This document shows, one piece after another, positions 26,170-35,294 of a stretch of DNA of 64,000 bases (the stretch's first letter is position 1; every line of letters starts with the position of its first letter). The notes under the pieces were generated by a model, which was given only the letters and a program-made list of their open reading frames with translations, had not been told where the DNA came from and ran no database searches. This stretch comes from Aurantiacibacter sp. MUD61 (lineage in GTDB: Bacteria; Pseudomonadota; Alphaproteobacteria; Sphingomonadales; Sphingomonadaceae), in contig NZ_CP115446.1 of NCBI RefSeq assembly GCF_027912455.1, positions 62,001 to 126,000 on the forward strand, in the 5' to 3' direction. The position numbers were made by a program, and so were the translations under genes.

Positions 26170-26607
26170 CTAATCCAACACAGCCCGCGGCCCCGGCCCT
26201 TTCAACCCCAGCTTGTCATCCTTGTTGTAGAGCTGGCACTTGGTGAGCGACAAACATCCGCAGCCGATGCATTGATCGAGCTGGTTACGAGTGCGGTTGA
26301 GAAGCTTGATCTTCTCATCGATTTCTACGCGCATCTGGCGGCTAATGCGTTGCCAGTCGGCGAGCGTCGGATTGCGGCCCTGCGGAAGGCTGGCGAGCTG
26401 TTCCTCGATCTCCGCGAGGCCTAACCCAAGCTTTTGCGCGATCAGGATGAAGCTGACCCGTCGGATATCGCCACGCAGGAAGCGGCGCTGGTTGCCGCTG
26501 GTGCGGATCGGATCGAGCAGGCCCTTCTCTTCATAAAATCGCAGCGCCGATACGGCGACTCCCGTGCGCCTTGCCAGCTGGCCGATGGTGACGAAGTTTG
26601 CCTGCAT
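26170..26607 (-). CDS. soxR: Redox-sensitive transcriptional activator SoxR
   Basis: A 145-residue MerR-family regulator. The N-terminal winged helix is clear (TIGQLARRTGVAVSALRFYEEKGLL), followed by the dimerisation helix and a [2Fe-2S] motif C-x2-C-x-C-x5-C with Cys113, 116, 118 and 124. This arrangement defines SoxR. It senses redox-cycling compounds by oxidation of the cluster. A near-perfect SoxR box lies 38 nt upstream, between soxR and a divergent VOC gene. Confidence 0.95.
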   Translation of the reverse strand: MQANFVTIGQLARRTGVAVSALRFYEEKGLLDPIRTSGNQRRFLRGDIRRVSFILIAQKLGLGLAEIEEQLASLPQGRNPTLADWQRISRQMRVEIDEKIKLLNRTRNQLDQCIGCGCLSLTKCQLYNKDDKLGLKGPGPRAVLD

Positions 26608-26644
26608 TCCCCTGCCCTAACAGAATTTTGTCTACAAAAGCTTG

Positions 26645-26664
26645 ACCTCAACTTAGCTTGAGGT
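26645..26664. promoter_or_regulatory. SoxR box
   Basis: ACCTCAA-CTTAGC-TTGAGGT is a 20-bp dyad that matches the classical CCTCAA-N6-TTGAGG SoxR operator. On the plus strand TTGACC (26642-26647) sits where a -35 box would be, and a 19-bp spacer would place a weak -10 (CATGAG) at 26667. That geometry is the one SoxR activates, which points to the divergent VOC gene as target. Confidence 0.85.
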
Positions 26665-26753
26665 TGCATGAGTGTGCAAGTCACGATTCGCGCAACCCTA
26701 TGTGGACCCGTACGGATCGGTGCAAATACAGATATTTAAGAAAAGGACTTGCG

Positions 26754-27143
26754 ATGAATACTACCACTAGAACCGCATCGTGCATCGAGCATGTGAACCT
26801 CACCGTCAGCGATCTCGATCGGTCGATAGCGCTGTTCGAAGACCTGATGGACTGGCACACTCGCATCCGTGCCCAACACGGCATACGGGGTGAATTTGCG
26901 CATGTCGGATCGGACGAGAGCTACCTCGCACTATGGGCCGACGGTGGCGACTACTCCGGTCAGGAAAAGGGCAAGCCGATGAATCATGTGGGGCTGCAAG
27001 TGCCTGACCTGACCGCTGCCGAAGATGCGGTGAAACGGCACGGCCTCGAAACCTTCAGCCATGGCAAATACGAACCCGGCCCGCGCAGCTTTTACTTCTT
27101 CGACTGGGACGGGATCGAGTTCGAAGTGGTCTGCTATGAGTAG
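26754..27143 (+). CDS. VOC (glyoxalase-fold) protein, probable SoxR target
   Basis: A 129-residue single-domain vicinal-oxygen-chelate protein. The N-terminal block CIEHVNLTVSDLDRSIALFEDL and the C-terminal block RSFYFFDWDGIEFEVVCYE give the paired beta-alpha-beta modules; His14 and the Glu in IEFEVV are likely metal ligands. The ATG at 26754 has an AAAAGGA Shine-Dalgarno. The only upstream control element is the SoxR box, so a role against redox-active or electrophilic compounds (dioxygenase, glyoxalase or resistance protein) is plausible but not proven. Confidence 0.85.
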   Translation: MNTTTRTASCIEHVNLTVSDLDRSIALFEDLMDWHTRIRAQHGIRGEFAHVGSDESYLALWADGGDYSGQEKGKPMNHVGLQVPDLTAAEDAVKRHGLETFSHGKYEPGPRSFYFFDWDGIEFEVVCYE

Positions 27144-27146
27144 GGC

Positions 27147-28532
27147 TCAGAAGCTCTCTTCATAGATCCGCGAAATGTCCCTGCCCCACTCGCCATGGTA
27201 TTTGTCGAGCAGGACCTGGGCGGGGACTTTACCGCTATCGACGATCTGCCGCAGGGGATTGAGGAAGCCGGTTTCGTTGTCGCCCATGGAGTTGAGCCTC
27301 CCGCGTGCGGCAAGGCCGGCATGGGCGATGTCGAGCACTTCGCTCGCCAGATCGCGCAATTTGCCGCCGCCGGGGATGGAAGCGTCCAGCGCCTTTGCCG
27401 GAACGGCATTGCGAAGCGCCTCGCGCTCTTCCATCGACCAGTCCTTGACCAAATCCCACGCCGCATCGAGCGCGGTCTCGTCATAAAGCAGGCCGACCCA
27501 CAGGGCAGGCAAAGCGCAGATGCGATTCCACGGTCCACCATCTGCGCCGCGCATTTCGAGGAAACTTTTCAGCCGCACTTCTGGGAAGGCGGTCGAGAGG
27601 TGATCCCACCAGTCGCTTTCAGTCGGCAGCTCACCCGGCAGGATAGACAATTCGCCTTTCATGAAATCGCGGAAACTGAGGCCTGCGGCGTCATGATATT
27701 TGCCATCGCGATAGACAAAATACATCGGCACATCGAGCATATAGTCGACATAGCGTTCGTATCCAAAGCCATCTTCGAACACGAATGGCAGCATGCCGGT
27801 GCGATGCGGATCGGTGTCGCTCCAGATATGGCTGCGATAGGAAAGAAAGCCGTTGGGCTTGCCCTCGGTGAATGGCGAATTGGCGAAAAGGGCGGTGGCC
27901 AGTGGCTGGAGCGCAAGACCGGTGCGGAACTTTTTCACCATATCCGCCTCTGAACTATAGTCCAGATTAACCTGAATGGTACAGGTGCGCAGCATCATGT
28001 CGAGGCCAAGCGATCCGACGCGCGGCATGTGGCGCATCATGATCTCGTAGCGCTGCTTGGGCATGACGGGCAGGTCTTCACGAGCCTTGTCCGGCCACAT
28101 GCCGAGCCCGAGGAAGCCGACGTTGCAGTCTTCGCCAATAGACTTCACCTGAGTCAGATGGCGGCCGGTTTCCGCGCAGGTCTGATGCAATGTTTCCAGC
28201 GGAGCGCCGGACAATTCCAGCTGGCCAGCAGGCTCGAGGCTGATCGTGCCGTCCTCTCCCGACATGGCAATGACATCGACCTTGCCGCTCGGCCCCGCCT
28301 CTTCCACCGGCTCCCAGCCGAACTGGCGCATCGACATGAGGATATCGCGGATACCGCCAGCCTCATCATAGCTCGGCGCCCGGTGATCGGTGGTCTTGTA
28401 GACGAGCTTTTCGTGTTCGGTGCCGATGCGCCACGCCGAAGCGGGCTTTTCGCCCGCCTGCATCGGCGCTGCCAATTGGTCACGGTGTTCGATGCGCGGT
28501 TCGTCGCCGCCGGATGCCTGCCGTGTGCTCAT
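27147..28532 (-). CDS. gshA: Glutamate-cysteine ligase (plant/alphaproteobacterial type)
   Basis: A 461-residue enzyme for the first step of glutathione synthesis. It has the plant-like GCL blocks: RIGTEHEKLVY near residue 36, GTISLEPAGQLELSGAPL, RTCTIQVNLDYSSE, and FLEMRGADGGPWNRICALPALWVG split over adjacent strands. A GGAGAG ribosome binding site precedes the ATG at 28532. It ends 3 nt from the convergent VOC stop. Being next to soxR and a VOC protein makes a thiol/redox neighbourhood. Confidence 0.95.
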   Translation of the reverse strand: MSTRQASGGDEPRIEHRDQLAAPMQAGEKPASAWRIGTEHEKLVYKTTDHRAPSYDEAGGIRDILMSMRQFGWEPVEEAGPSGKVDVIAMSGEDGTISLEPAGQLELSGAPLETLHQTCAETGRHLTQVKSIGEDCNVGFLGLGMWPDKAREDLPVMPKQRYEIMMRHMPRVGSLGLDMMLRTCTIQVNLDYSSEADMVKKFRTGLALQPLATALFANSPFTEGKPNGFLSYRSHIWSDTDPHRTGMLPFVFEDGFGYERYVDYMLDVPMYFVYRDGKYHDAAGLSFRDFMKGELSILPGELPTESDWWDHLSTAFPEVRLKSFLEMRGADGGPWNRICALPALWVGLLYDETALDAAWDLVKDWSMEEREALRNAVPAKALDASIPGGGKLRDLASEVLDIAHAGLAARGRLNSMGDNETGFLNPLRQIVDSGKVPAQVLLDKYHGEWGRDISRIYEESF

Positions 28533-28621
28533 CAGCTCTCCTTTTCACTCGATCCGCGCCTTAGCCGATAGGTCCTGATTGGCCACGAAATTATTTGCTT
28601 ACCCCACCGGCAAGCACGCTT

Positions 28622-29365
28622 TCACCAATCTCCTGACGCGCCCATCCATTGGGAAACGGCGGCGATGGCGGCGGTTTCCCCTCGCAATATTCGCGGACCG
28701 AGCGTGATCGGTTTCGCTTGAGGGTGCGCGCGAATAGCTTCACGCTCGGCATCATCGAAGCCGCCTTCTGGTCCGATAAGGATAGCTGCGGGTGCGCCAT
28801 GGGCGGCGAAGGCTTTTGCAGTTGGCGATCCGCCCAACTCATCGGCGAAAAACAGCGCGCGACCGGCGGGAAAGTCGCGCAGAAAGGTATCGAGCTTCTC
28901 CGGAGCAGTAAGGCCAGGCAACGCCGTGCGAGCGCATTGCTCTGCCGCTTCGGTGACGATCATGTGGGCACGGTCAGCGTTGAGCTTGTCGGCCACACAG
29001 CGCCGCGTGATAACTGGCCGGATTTCGCGCACGCCAAGCTCGGTCGCCTTCTCCAGCACAGTGTCGAAGCGATCCTTCTTCAACAGCGCAGGGCAGAGCC
29101 AGAGGTCGGGCACCTGTTCGCGTTCACGCAATCGTTCGACAGTTTCGACGTTTACATGGCGTTTGCCAGCTTCGACCACGCGGCAGGCCCACTCGCCCGT
29201 TTTATCATCGCACAGAATCACCGCATTGCCTTCGGAAACACGCATCACGCGGGAGAGATAGTGCGCGGGCTGGCCATCGATGGTGATCAGCTGCCCTTCG
29301 GCAAGTTCGCTTTCAACGAATAGGCGCGGTGCAGATCGCGGGGGCCAGGCGGGGGTTGCGGGCAT
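28622..29365 (-). CDS. rsmE: 16S rRNA (uracil-1498-N3)-methyltransferase RsmE
   Basis: A 247-residue SPOUT methyltransferase. The N-terminal PUA-like part starts MPATPAWPP...RLFVES and includes AHYLSRVMRVSEG. The C-terminal knot has LIGPEGGFDDAE and LGPRILRGETAA, the SAM-binding loops. I use the ATG at 29365; an ATG at 29383 has a better Shine-Dalgarno (AGGA), but this lies inside a perfect inverted repeat that abuts it. It is upstream of gshA on the same strand and diverges from ubiA. Confidence 0.94.
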   Translation of the reverse strand: MPATPAWPPRSAPRLFVESELAEGQLITIDGQPAHYLSRVMRVSEGNAVILCDDKTGEWACRVVEAGKRHVNVETVERLREREQVPDLWLCPALLKKDRFDTVLEKATELGVREIRPVITRRCVADKLNADRAHMIVTEAAEQCARTALPGLTAPEKLDTFLRDFPAGRALFFADELGGSPTAKAFAAHGAPAAILIGPEGGFDDAEREAIRAHPQAKPITLGPRILRGETAAIAAVSQWMGASGDW

Positions 29366-29385
29366 GGCTAGGGCCATAACCATTT

Positions 29386-29446
29386 CGTCATCCTAGCGAA
29401 AGCTGGGATCTGACCGAACGAGATCCCAGCTTTCGCTAGGATGACG
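29386..29446. repeat. 26-bp perfect inverted repeat between rsmE and ubiA
   Basis: The left arm 29386-29411 begins CGTCATCCTAGCGAAAGC and is exactly complementary to 29421-29446 around a 9-nt loop. Both arms end in CGTCATCC/GGATGACG like the element near 25776. It fills the gap between divergent rsmE and ubiA, so it may act as a hairpin in either 5' leader or as a mobile-repeat relic. Confidence 0.8.
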
Positions 29447-29463
29447 GCGTGGTAAGGGGAGCC

Positions 29464-30375
29464 ATGAGTTCAGAAACGATCACCCCGGACAGCCAGCACA
29501 AATCGCTTGCCGAGCGCCTGCCACAGCCGTTTCGCGACTATGCTCTGCTGGGGCGGTTCGACCGGCCGATCGGCTGGTGGCTGCTGTTCTGGCCCTGCGT
29601 ATGGGGCGTTTGGCTGACGGGTGCCGGGCTGCAATGGCAGCTGCTCGCATGGCTCCTGCTCGGCGCGATTGCGATGCGCGCGGCGGGCTGCGTGTATAAC
29701 GATATCGTCGATGCCGATCTCGACAGGCAGGTCGAGCGCACTGCGCTGCGCCCTATCGCCAGTGGTCGCGTGAGCAAACGGGCGGCCTGGGTGTGGCTCA
29801 TCAGCCTGTGCCTCATCGGGCTTCTCGTCCTGCTGCAGCTCCGGCTGGAGGCGCAGCTGGTGGCGCTTGGCAGCCTTGTCATGGTCGCCGCCTACCCCTT
29901 CATGAAGCGGATCACATGGTGGCCGCAGGCGTGGCTGGGGCTGGTCTTCAATTGGGGCGCGCTGGTGGGCTGGATGGCACTGCGCGATGACAATCTCGCC
30001 GTGATGTTCGCACTCTATGCGGGCGCGGCCTGCTGGACCATCGGTTATGACACTATCTACGCGCTGCAGGACCGTGAGGATGACGCGCTGGTTGGCATCA
30101 AAAGCTCTGCCCTGCGCATGGGCGGGCGAGTGAAATCAGGCGTTGCCGCCTTCTATATCGCCGCGCTTGGCCTGTGGGCGCTTGCCTTCTGGCTGCTGCG
30201 GTCCGACTGGATCGCGCTGCTCGCGCTCATCCCGATGGCGCTGCACCTGTTCTGGCAAGTTGCGACGCTGGAAACGAGCGGCGCGGACAATCCGCTCGAT
30301 CGTTTCCGTTCAAATAGGTTTGCCGGGGCGCTGATGGCGGCGGCGTGCTTCATCGTGGGGAATGCCGGAGCGTAG
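29464..30375 (+). CDS. ubiA: 4-hydroxybenzoate octaprenyltransferase UbiA
   Basis: A 303-residue integral membrane prenyltransferase of ubiquinone synthesis. The two Asp-rich, Mg-diphosphate binding motifs are present: NDIVDADLD and, later, YALQDREDD. About eight transmembrane helices cover the length. FDRPIGWWLLFWP near the N-terminus and RPIASG are UbiA signatures. The ATG at 29464 has a GGGGAG Shine-Dalgarno. It converges on the methyltransferase gene with stops adjacent. Confidence 0.95.
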   Translation: MSSETITPDSQHKSLAERLPQPFRDYALLGRFDRPIGWWLLFWPCVWGVWLTGAGLQWQLLAWLLLGAIAMRAAGCVYNDIVDADLDRQVERTALRPIASGRVSKRAAWVWLISLCLIGLLVLLQLRLEAQLVALGSLVMVAAYPFMKRITWWPQAWLGLVFNWGALVGWMALRDDNLAVMFALYAGAACWTIGYDTIYALQDREDDALVGIKSSALRMGGRVKSGVAAFYIAALGLWALAFWLLRSDWIALLALIPMALHLFWQVATLETSGADNPLDRFRSNRFAGALMAAACFIVGNAGA

Positions 30376-31758
30376 TCACTCTGCGGGTTGCGGCTCCATG
30401 CGGCCCTGTCCTTTGCGAGGGTTGGCCCAATGCAGCAGCTTGGCGAGGCGCGAGGTGATAACGCCGTGCTCCTGCATCCAGTCGTAATATTCGCGATATT
30501 TCGGGTCTTCCGCCAGAAGATGCGCCTCCTCGGTACGCGCGCGCCAGTAATAAATGCCGCTCACCGCCATGATGAAAGCCGTGTTGCGGATCGCATCGGT
30601 CAGCGACTCGCTGGTGACGAGGAAGGGCATGGTCGCGCACCACCAAAACAGGTTCTTTGACACATAGGCAGGGTGACGTGTGAAGCGATAGGGGCCGTTG
30701 GTCAGCACACCGCGATAGGTCAGGTTGGAAAAGCGAATGCCGAAAGCGACCGTTGCCCAGGCATAGATACCGGTCAGGAAGACGAGCCATCCCGCCCATA
30801 GCCACAACAGCGCCGGGTAATCGGCGAGCCAATAGGCCCAATCCGCCGTGTTTACTTCATAATTGATGATATTGCCGAGAACGCCCCACGCGAGCGGCGG
30901 GTAGCAGGCCAGCGCCGCGATCCAGCCCGCAAGGAAGGGGTTGCCGCTGCGAATATGCGCATCGAGCGGACGCATGGTGAGCAGATAGCCTACCGTGCCG
31001 ATCTGCACGTCGATGACGAACAGGATCTCGAACAGGAAAACGCCCAGCAGCACGGGATTGTTCAGGATTTCCGCAGTCTGCGTATCGACCACTGTGGCGA
31101 AGCCGATGGGCAGGATGGAGATCATGAAAGCGGTGAAGAAGCCCTTGATGATCCAGGCACGCCAATGCTTCTTTACCTGCTCGAAATCATAGGCTTCCTT
31201 GCCGATCAGCATCGCACCGAAATGCCATGAGGAATCGCGCGGATTGGTCATCACCCGGTCGATCCAGATTACATAGGGCACGCTCAGCACCACCAGCGGG
31301 ATGATCGCCGCGCCCAGCACATTCATGGCGAAAAGGTAATTGCCTTCCCAATACCAGCGCCCGAGACAATAGAGCCCGGCGATGATGAACCACGTCGCCC
31401 AGAGGCCGGCGAGTTTGGTGATCGAAATGTCCACGACATCGCTCACCGCGCGGCGATTGTCCCAATCAATGCCGGTTGAGGGATTGCGGTGCACTTTCTC
31501 GACAAAGACCGACCATGCAGCCATCGCGCCGCCTGTGAGCACCATCGCCAGCAGTGCCGAGTATGGCCCCGACAACCGGCCGAGGTCGTTCGGATATCCT
31601 AAAGCCGCTGAAATTTCGGGAAAACTGCGCGCAAACAGAATGTAGCTGAGCAGCGTGATCAGGCCAACAAAGCCCACCCAGCCGGAGACATCGCTTGCCG
31701 GAGGCTGCGGGGCGTCCCGTACGGGTCCGGGCACCATGTCGGATGTATGCGCATTCAT
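30376..31758 (-). CDS. Membrane protein with C-terminal ICMT-like methyltransferase domain
   Basis: A 460-residue polytopic protein with about ten predicted helices. The C-terminal 110 residues fit the isoprenylcysteine carboxyl methyltransferase/phospholipid methyltransferase fold: LTNGPYRFTRHPAYVSKNLF (SAM-binding RHP), then EEAHLLAEDPKYREYYDWM. The N-terminal two thirds are an extra membrane domain with no family I recognise. I start at the ATG at 31758; a GTG three bases before is in frame. The substrate may be a lipid or a modified protein. Confidence 0.8.
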   Translation of the reverse strand: MNAHTSDMVPGPVRDAPQPPASDVSGWVGFVGLITLLSYILFARSFPEISAALGYPNDLGRLSGPYSALLAMVLTGGAMAAWSVFVEKVHRNPSTGIDWDNRRAVSDVVDISITKLAGLWATWFIIAGLYCLGRWYWEGNYLFAMNVLGAAIIPLVVLSVPYVIWIDRVMTNPRDSSWHFGAMLIGKEAYDFEQVKKHWRAWIIKGFFTAFMISILPIGFATVVDTQTAEILNNPVLLGVFLFEILFVIDVQIGTVGYLLTMRPLDAHIRSGNPFLAGWIAALACYPPLAWGVLGNIINYEVNTADWAYWLADYPALLWLWAGWLVFLTGIYAWATVAFGIRFSNLTYRGVLTNGPYRFTRHPAYVSKNLFWWCATMPFLVTSESLTDAIRNTAFIMAVSGIYYWRARTEEAHLLAEDPKYREYYDWMQEHGVITSRLAKLLHWANPRKGQGRMEPQPAE

Positions 31759-31854
31759 CACGCAGCCGATTACCCCAGAAGGGTTAAAGGCCGCGTAACG
31801 TCAAATGCCGCTGTCCCGCTCCGAGACGGCGCCCGGCAAAGGCGTTAACCGCGC

Positions 31855-33216
31855 TTAGCGGAAGGCGGTGATCCGCCCGCTATCGTCGAGGATATACATG
31901 GTGCTATTGGCGATTACGGGCGGCAGCGAGACGCCATCGTCAAGCTGCGTGTAGTCCGCGACAGTGCCCGTCATCGCATCGACCGATTTGATGTAGCCAC
32001 GCGAGCTAGCGATCCACAGGCGTCCATCGGCGAGAACCGGGCCCGTCCAGAAAATCGGACCTTCACGGTCTTCGGGATCGCGCCACTGCTCGAGCTGCGT
32101 CATCCAGCGGATGCGGCCAGTATTGCGCTGAATCGCAAGAATGCGCGCGTCATCGGTCAGGGTGAACACCCACTCGCCAACGATGGTCGGTGCGGAAATA
32201 CCCGCGAGCGTCAATTCCCAGATGCGCTGGCCAGTCAGCAGCTCGTAAGCTGCCATGCGGCCACCTTGGCCGAGCGCGTAAACGCGGCCCTGATCGATGA
32301 TCGGATCGGCATCGACATCGGTCAGCGTGCCGACCTGCGTGGAAATCGAGGTACGGGCGAGCGCGTCAGACCACAGCTCACGGCCATTCTCATAGCGATA
32401 GGCAACCAGCTCACCCGAGGAGAAACCGGCGATCACCGTGCCCTGCCCCGCGGCAGGAGCAGCAACGCCGAACACGCCCGACTGGCCGGTGGCGGCGGCC
32501 TGCTGCCAGCTTACTTCGCCATCTTCGGTCGACAGCGCGAAAATCTGGTTGTCTTGCGTCATCACGAAGACATTGTTGAACGCCACCGTCGGCGCGCCGC
32601 GCAGCGGGCCTGAGGGCTTCACGCGCCAGATCTGCTCTCCCGTCGCAGCATTCAGAGCCACCACGTCGCCAACGCCGTTGGTCGCATAGATGCGCCCGCC
32701 ATTGTACGCCGCGCCGCCACCGAATGTCGCATCTTCCAGATCACCCGACACGCGGATGCGGTGCTGCCAGCGCTGGGCACCGGTATTGGCATCGAAAGCA
32801 TAGACCACTGCGCCTGTATCGACAGCGAAGACCATGCCGTCGGCAACGATCGGTGCGGAGGCAAGACGGCGGGTGTTGGTGGTGCCCGAAATCTGCGCAG
32901 TCCAGATCTGGCTGGGCGAGGTGGACAGGGTCACATGACCAGCCACTTTTGCAGCGTTACCGCCTGCCTGCGGCCAGCTTTCGTTGGTCTGCGCAGGTGG
33001 GACCACCACAGCGACATTGGCCAGCGCAGGATCGGCGACGATTTCGGTCGCGATGCGCGACAGGATCGGCTGGCGGTTACCAAGCGTTGGCGTCTCGTCC
33101 GGATCGTCACCACCGCCAAGACCCAGCGTTTCACAACCCGTCAGGGCAAGCGCGCTGAACATAGCGATTGCAGTGGGAATAAATTTGGCTTTGGTGCGCA
33201 TTGCAGAGGTGCTCAT
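31855..33216 (-). CDS. bamB: PQQ-like beta-propeller lipoprotein, BamB-like
   Basis: A 453-residue protein. The ATG at 33216 yields a signal sequence with lipobox LTGC (Cys28). The body consists of repeated propeller blades, each with a G-x-(V/I)-x-ALN-A-TG-x-W type end (VVALNAATGEQIWRV, VYAFDANTGAQRWQH, and others). This and the TPR protein immediately upstream are the usual BamB/YfgM pair. It should act in outer-membrane protein assembly. In many relatives der follows; here a methyltransferase follows. Confidence 0.88.
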   Translation of the reverse strand: MSTSAMRTKAKFIPTAIAMFSALALTGCETLGLGGGDDPDETPTLGNRQPILSRIATEIVADPALANVAVVVPPAQTNESWPQAGGNAAKVAGHVTLSTSPSQIWTAQISGTTNTRRLASAPIVADGMVFAVDTGAVVYAFDANTGAQRWQHRIRVSGDLEDATFGGGAAYNGGRIYATNGVGDVVALNAATGEQIWRVKPSGPLRGAPTVAFNNVFVMTQDNQIFALSTEDGEVSWQQAAATGQSGVFGVAAPAAGQGTVIAGFSSGELVAYRYENGRELWSDALARTSISTQVGTLTDVDADPIIDQGRVYALGQGGRMAAYELLTGQRIWELTLAGISAPTIVGEWVFTLTDDARILAIQRNTGRIRWMTQLEQWRDPEDREGPIFWTGPVLADGRLWIASSRGYIKSVDAMTGTVADYTQLDDGVSLPPVIANSTMYILDDSGRITAFR

Positions 33217-33232
33217 CGGCTTCGTGTAATCC

Positions 33233-34027
33233 TTATTCGACCAGTTCGACATCGCCAGCCTCTGGCGCGTCTCGACCGGTAATTTCCGCCAGCGCTTCAT
33301 CGACATCTTCGATGGCATCGAAGCCAAGATATCCGGCCAGCTGGCGGGTGCGGCCTCGTATCGACGAGGGCACATCTTCGTCCTGAGAAATGGCAATCAA
33401 CAGCGGACCGGCCTGGTCACGCTGGTCGAGCGCCAGATAGGCATGCGCGACGAGCTCGCCAGCGCTGCCGTAATAGGTATTGTCTGGCTGAGCGATCGGG
33501 CCGATGCGGGTAATTACTTCCTGCGGGTCCATATCGTCAAACTGCAGCGTAACGGACCGGATCGCGGCAAGATCGCGCATTTCTGAAGGCAGATCGGAAT
33601 TGTTCGCCACACGGTCGAACAGAGCGACGGCATCTTCGGTGCGGTCCTGCTGGATCGCGATCCCTGCGCGCAGCATGGCCGCCAATGCAGCGGCGCCATC
33701 ACTGCCTTCGGAAAGTTCGCGCAAGTCGCCATCGGCGATCTCGACATTGCCCGCCTCAAGCTCATCGATCGCCAGAACGATCTGTTCGGACTGCTCTTCC
33801 AGCGAGCCTTCGGATTGCCCCTGCCAGATCAGCACACCCGCAAAAATCGCCAACCCCACGCCGAAAACAATGCCCAGCGGCCAACCATATTTCTTCGCGA
33901 AATTGGTGACTTCGTCTTGGCGTACAGCCTCGTCCACTTCGCGCATGAGCATTTCCTGCTCTGCGTCCTTGCGTTCGGCCGGTTTGCTGGTCGCGGGGAG
34001 ATTGGTTTCAGTCGGTTTGCGTGCCAC
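33233..34027 (-). CDS. YfgM-like tetratricopeptide membrane protein
   Basis: A 264-residue protein with GTG start. A cytoplasmic acidic N-terminus (to about 45) precedes one transmembrane helix (GWPLGIVFGVGLAIFAGVLIW), then a periplasmic helical-repeat region (TPR_21 type: AALAAMLRAGIAIQQDRTEDAV, SAGELVAHAYLALDQRDQA). Topology and location directly before bamB match YfgM/BepA-associated ancillary Sec or chaperone partners. An acidic tail ends the protein. The pair with bamB is separated by 16 nt. Confidence 0.85.
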   Translation of the reverse strand: MARKPTETNLPATSKPAERKDAEQEMLMREVDEAVRQDEVTNFAKKYGWPLGIVFGVGLAIFAGVLIWQGQSEGSLEEQSEQIVLAIDELEAGNVEIADGDLRELSEGSDGAAALAAMLRAGIAIQQDRTEDAVALFDRVANNSDLPSEMRDLAAIRSVTLQFDDMDPQEVITRIGPIAQPDNTYYGSAGELVAHAYLALDQRDQAGPLLIAISQDEDVPSSIRGRTRQLAGYLGFDAIEDVDEALAEITGRDAPEAGDVELVE

Positions 34028-34154
34028 GTGTCTTGTCTATCATGCGGATTGAGAATGTTGCGCCCCTCCCTAGCGGATGGGCGGCGCTTTTCAATCGAAG
34101 ATGCAAGGCTGTCCCCGCTGCGGTGAACCGCGGCTGAAGCGGGGATCCGCCCGA

Positions 34155-35294
34155 TCAGGCCTTGGGATACTTTTCCATAAGGCCCCAATAGAGCGCGCGG
34201 TATCGGTCGATCATGCGATTTTCGTCAAATTCGGCACGTGTCTTGTCACGATTGGCCTTGCCGATGCGCTTGCGTTCTTCCGGGTTGGTCGCAAGGCGCG
34301 CGAGGGAATTGGCCAGCGCCTCCTCATCGCCTGCATCCACCAGAGCAGGGCCGTTTTCGCTAGCGACCATGCTGCCGATATCGCCGACGCGCGGCGCGAC
34401 GATCGGCAGGCCGGCGGACATCGCCTCGACCACAGAGATCGGGAATTGCTCGGACTGGCTCGACAGGGCGAACATATCGAACAGGCCAATCAGCTTCTGC
34501 GGCTCGTTTACAAAGCCGGGCAAGTGCACTCGGTCTTCCAGCCCCAAGCGTTCAGCCTCGGCCAGCAGTGCTTCGCGTTCCGGCCCCTCACCCGCGATGA
34601 CCAATTGCCATTCGGTCGGCAGGCTCTTCATGGCGCGCACCAGCACATCGAGCTGTTTGACAGCGCGCAGGCCCGCCAGCGTGCCGAGCCAGAATTCATC
34701 CTTGCGCTTGATCAGGCCGGGCAGCAGGTCTCGCTTGGCAGGGGCCGCAAACGCGCGGGTATCGATGCCATTGGGTATGCGGCGAACCCGCGTGCGCGGC
34801 TGATCCCAGATATTGAGCGCGATATCCTCCAGCTTCGCAGAGGGCACCACCAGCGCTGCCGTGCGCCCAAGCGCGATCCGGCGATACCAATTGCGCCGCC
34901 GCTTCAGCCGGTGTACCTCATCCTCGTTGAAGCCATCCTCATGATGCACCAACGGCGGCAGATTAAAGCCATCGGCAAACACCGTATGCGCCATCACCGC
35001 ATCGATCGCGCCCCAATTATAGGTACAGATGAGGTCATACCCAGCCATAGCCTGCGCCAGGTTTTTCAGGCGCCCCGGAGTCGGTTTGCCGCGCAGCGAG
35101 GGGAATTTCGGCCAGTTGATCCGGGGCTTCTTCCCGATCAGATGCGCCGCGCCGCGTTTGTCGAGATCGCCCGAGACGATGGCATGATCGACATCCTTGC
35201 CCCACGCGTTGATCAGGCGGACGCTGCGCAATTCCTTGCCGCCGGGATCGAAAGTCGAATGCAGGTGCAGGATCTTGGGCACTTTGCGGCTCAT
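34155..35294 (-). CDS. Glycosyltransferase family 4-like protein
   Basis: A 379-residue GT-B fold protein. The N-terminal domain starts with ILHLHSTFDPGGKELR, the typical donor-side loop with GG. The C-terminal domain has RRIPNGIDTRAF, LVIAGEGPEREAL and the E-x7-E motif region SSQSEQFPISVVEAMSAGLPIVA. It transfers a sugar to an unknown acceptor, possibly envelope polysaccharide. It overlaps the alpha/beta hydrolase stop by 4 nt, so those two form an operon. There is no neighbouring polysaccharide cluster. Confidence 0.9.
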   Translation of the reverse strand: MSRKVPKILHLHSTFDPGGKELRSVRLINAWGKDVDHAIVSGDLDKRGAAHLIGKKPRINWPKFPSLRGKPTPGRLKNLAQAMAGYDLICTYNWGAIDAVMAHTVFADGFNLPPLVHHEDGFNEDEVHRLKRRRNWYRRIALGRTAALVVPSAKLEDIALNIWDQPRTRVRRIPNGIDTRAFAAPAKRDLLPGLIKRKDEFWLGTLAGLRAVKQLDVLVRAMKSLPTEWQLVIAGEGPEREALLAEAERLGLEDRVHLPGFVNEPQKLIGLFDMFALSSQSEQFPISVVEAMSAGLPIVAPRVGDIGSMVASENGPALVDAGDEEALANSLARLATNPEERKRIGKANRDKTRAEFDENRMIDRYRALYWGLMEKYPKA

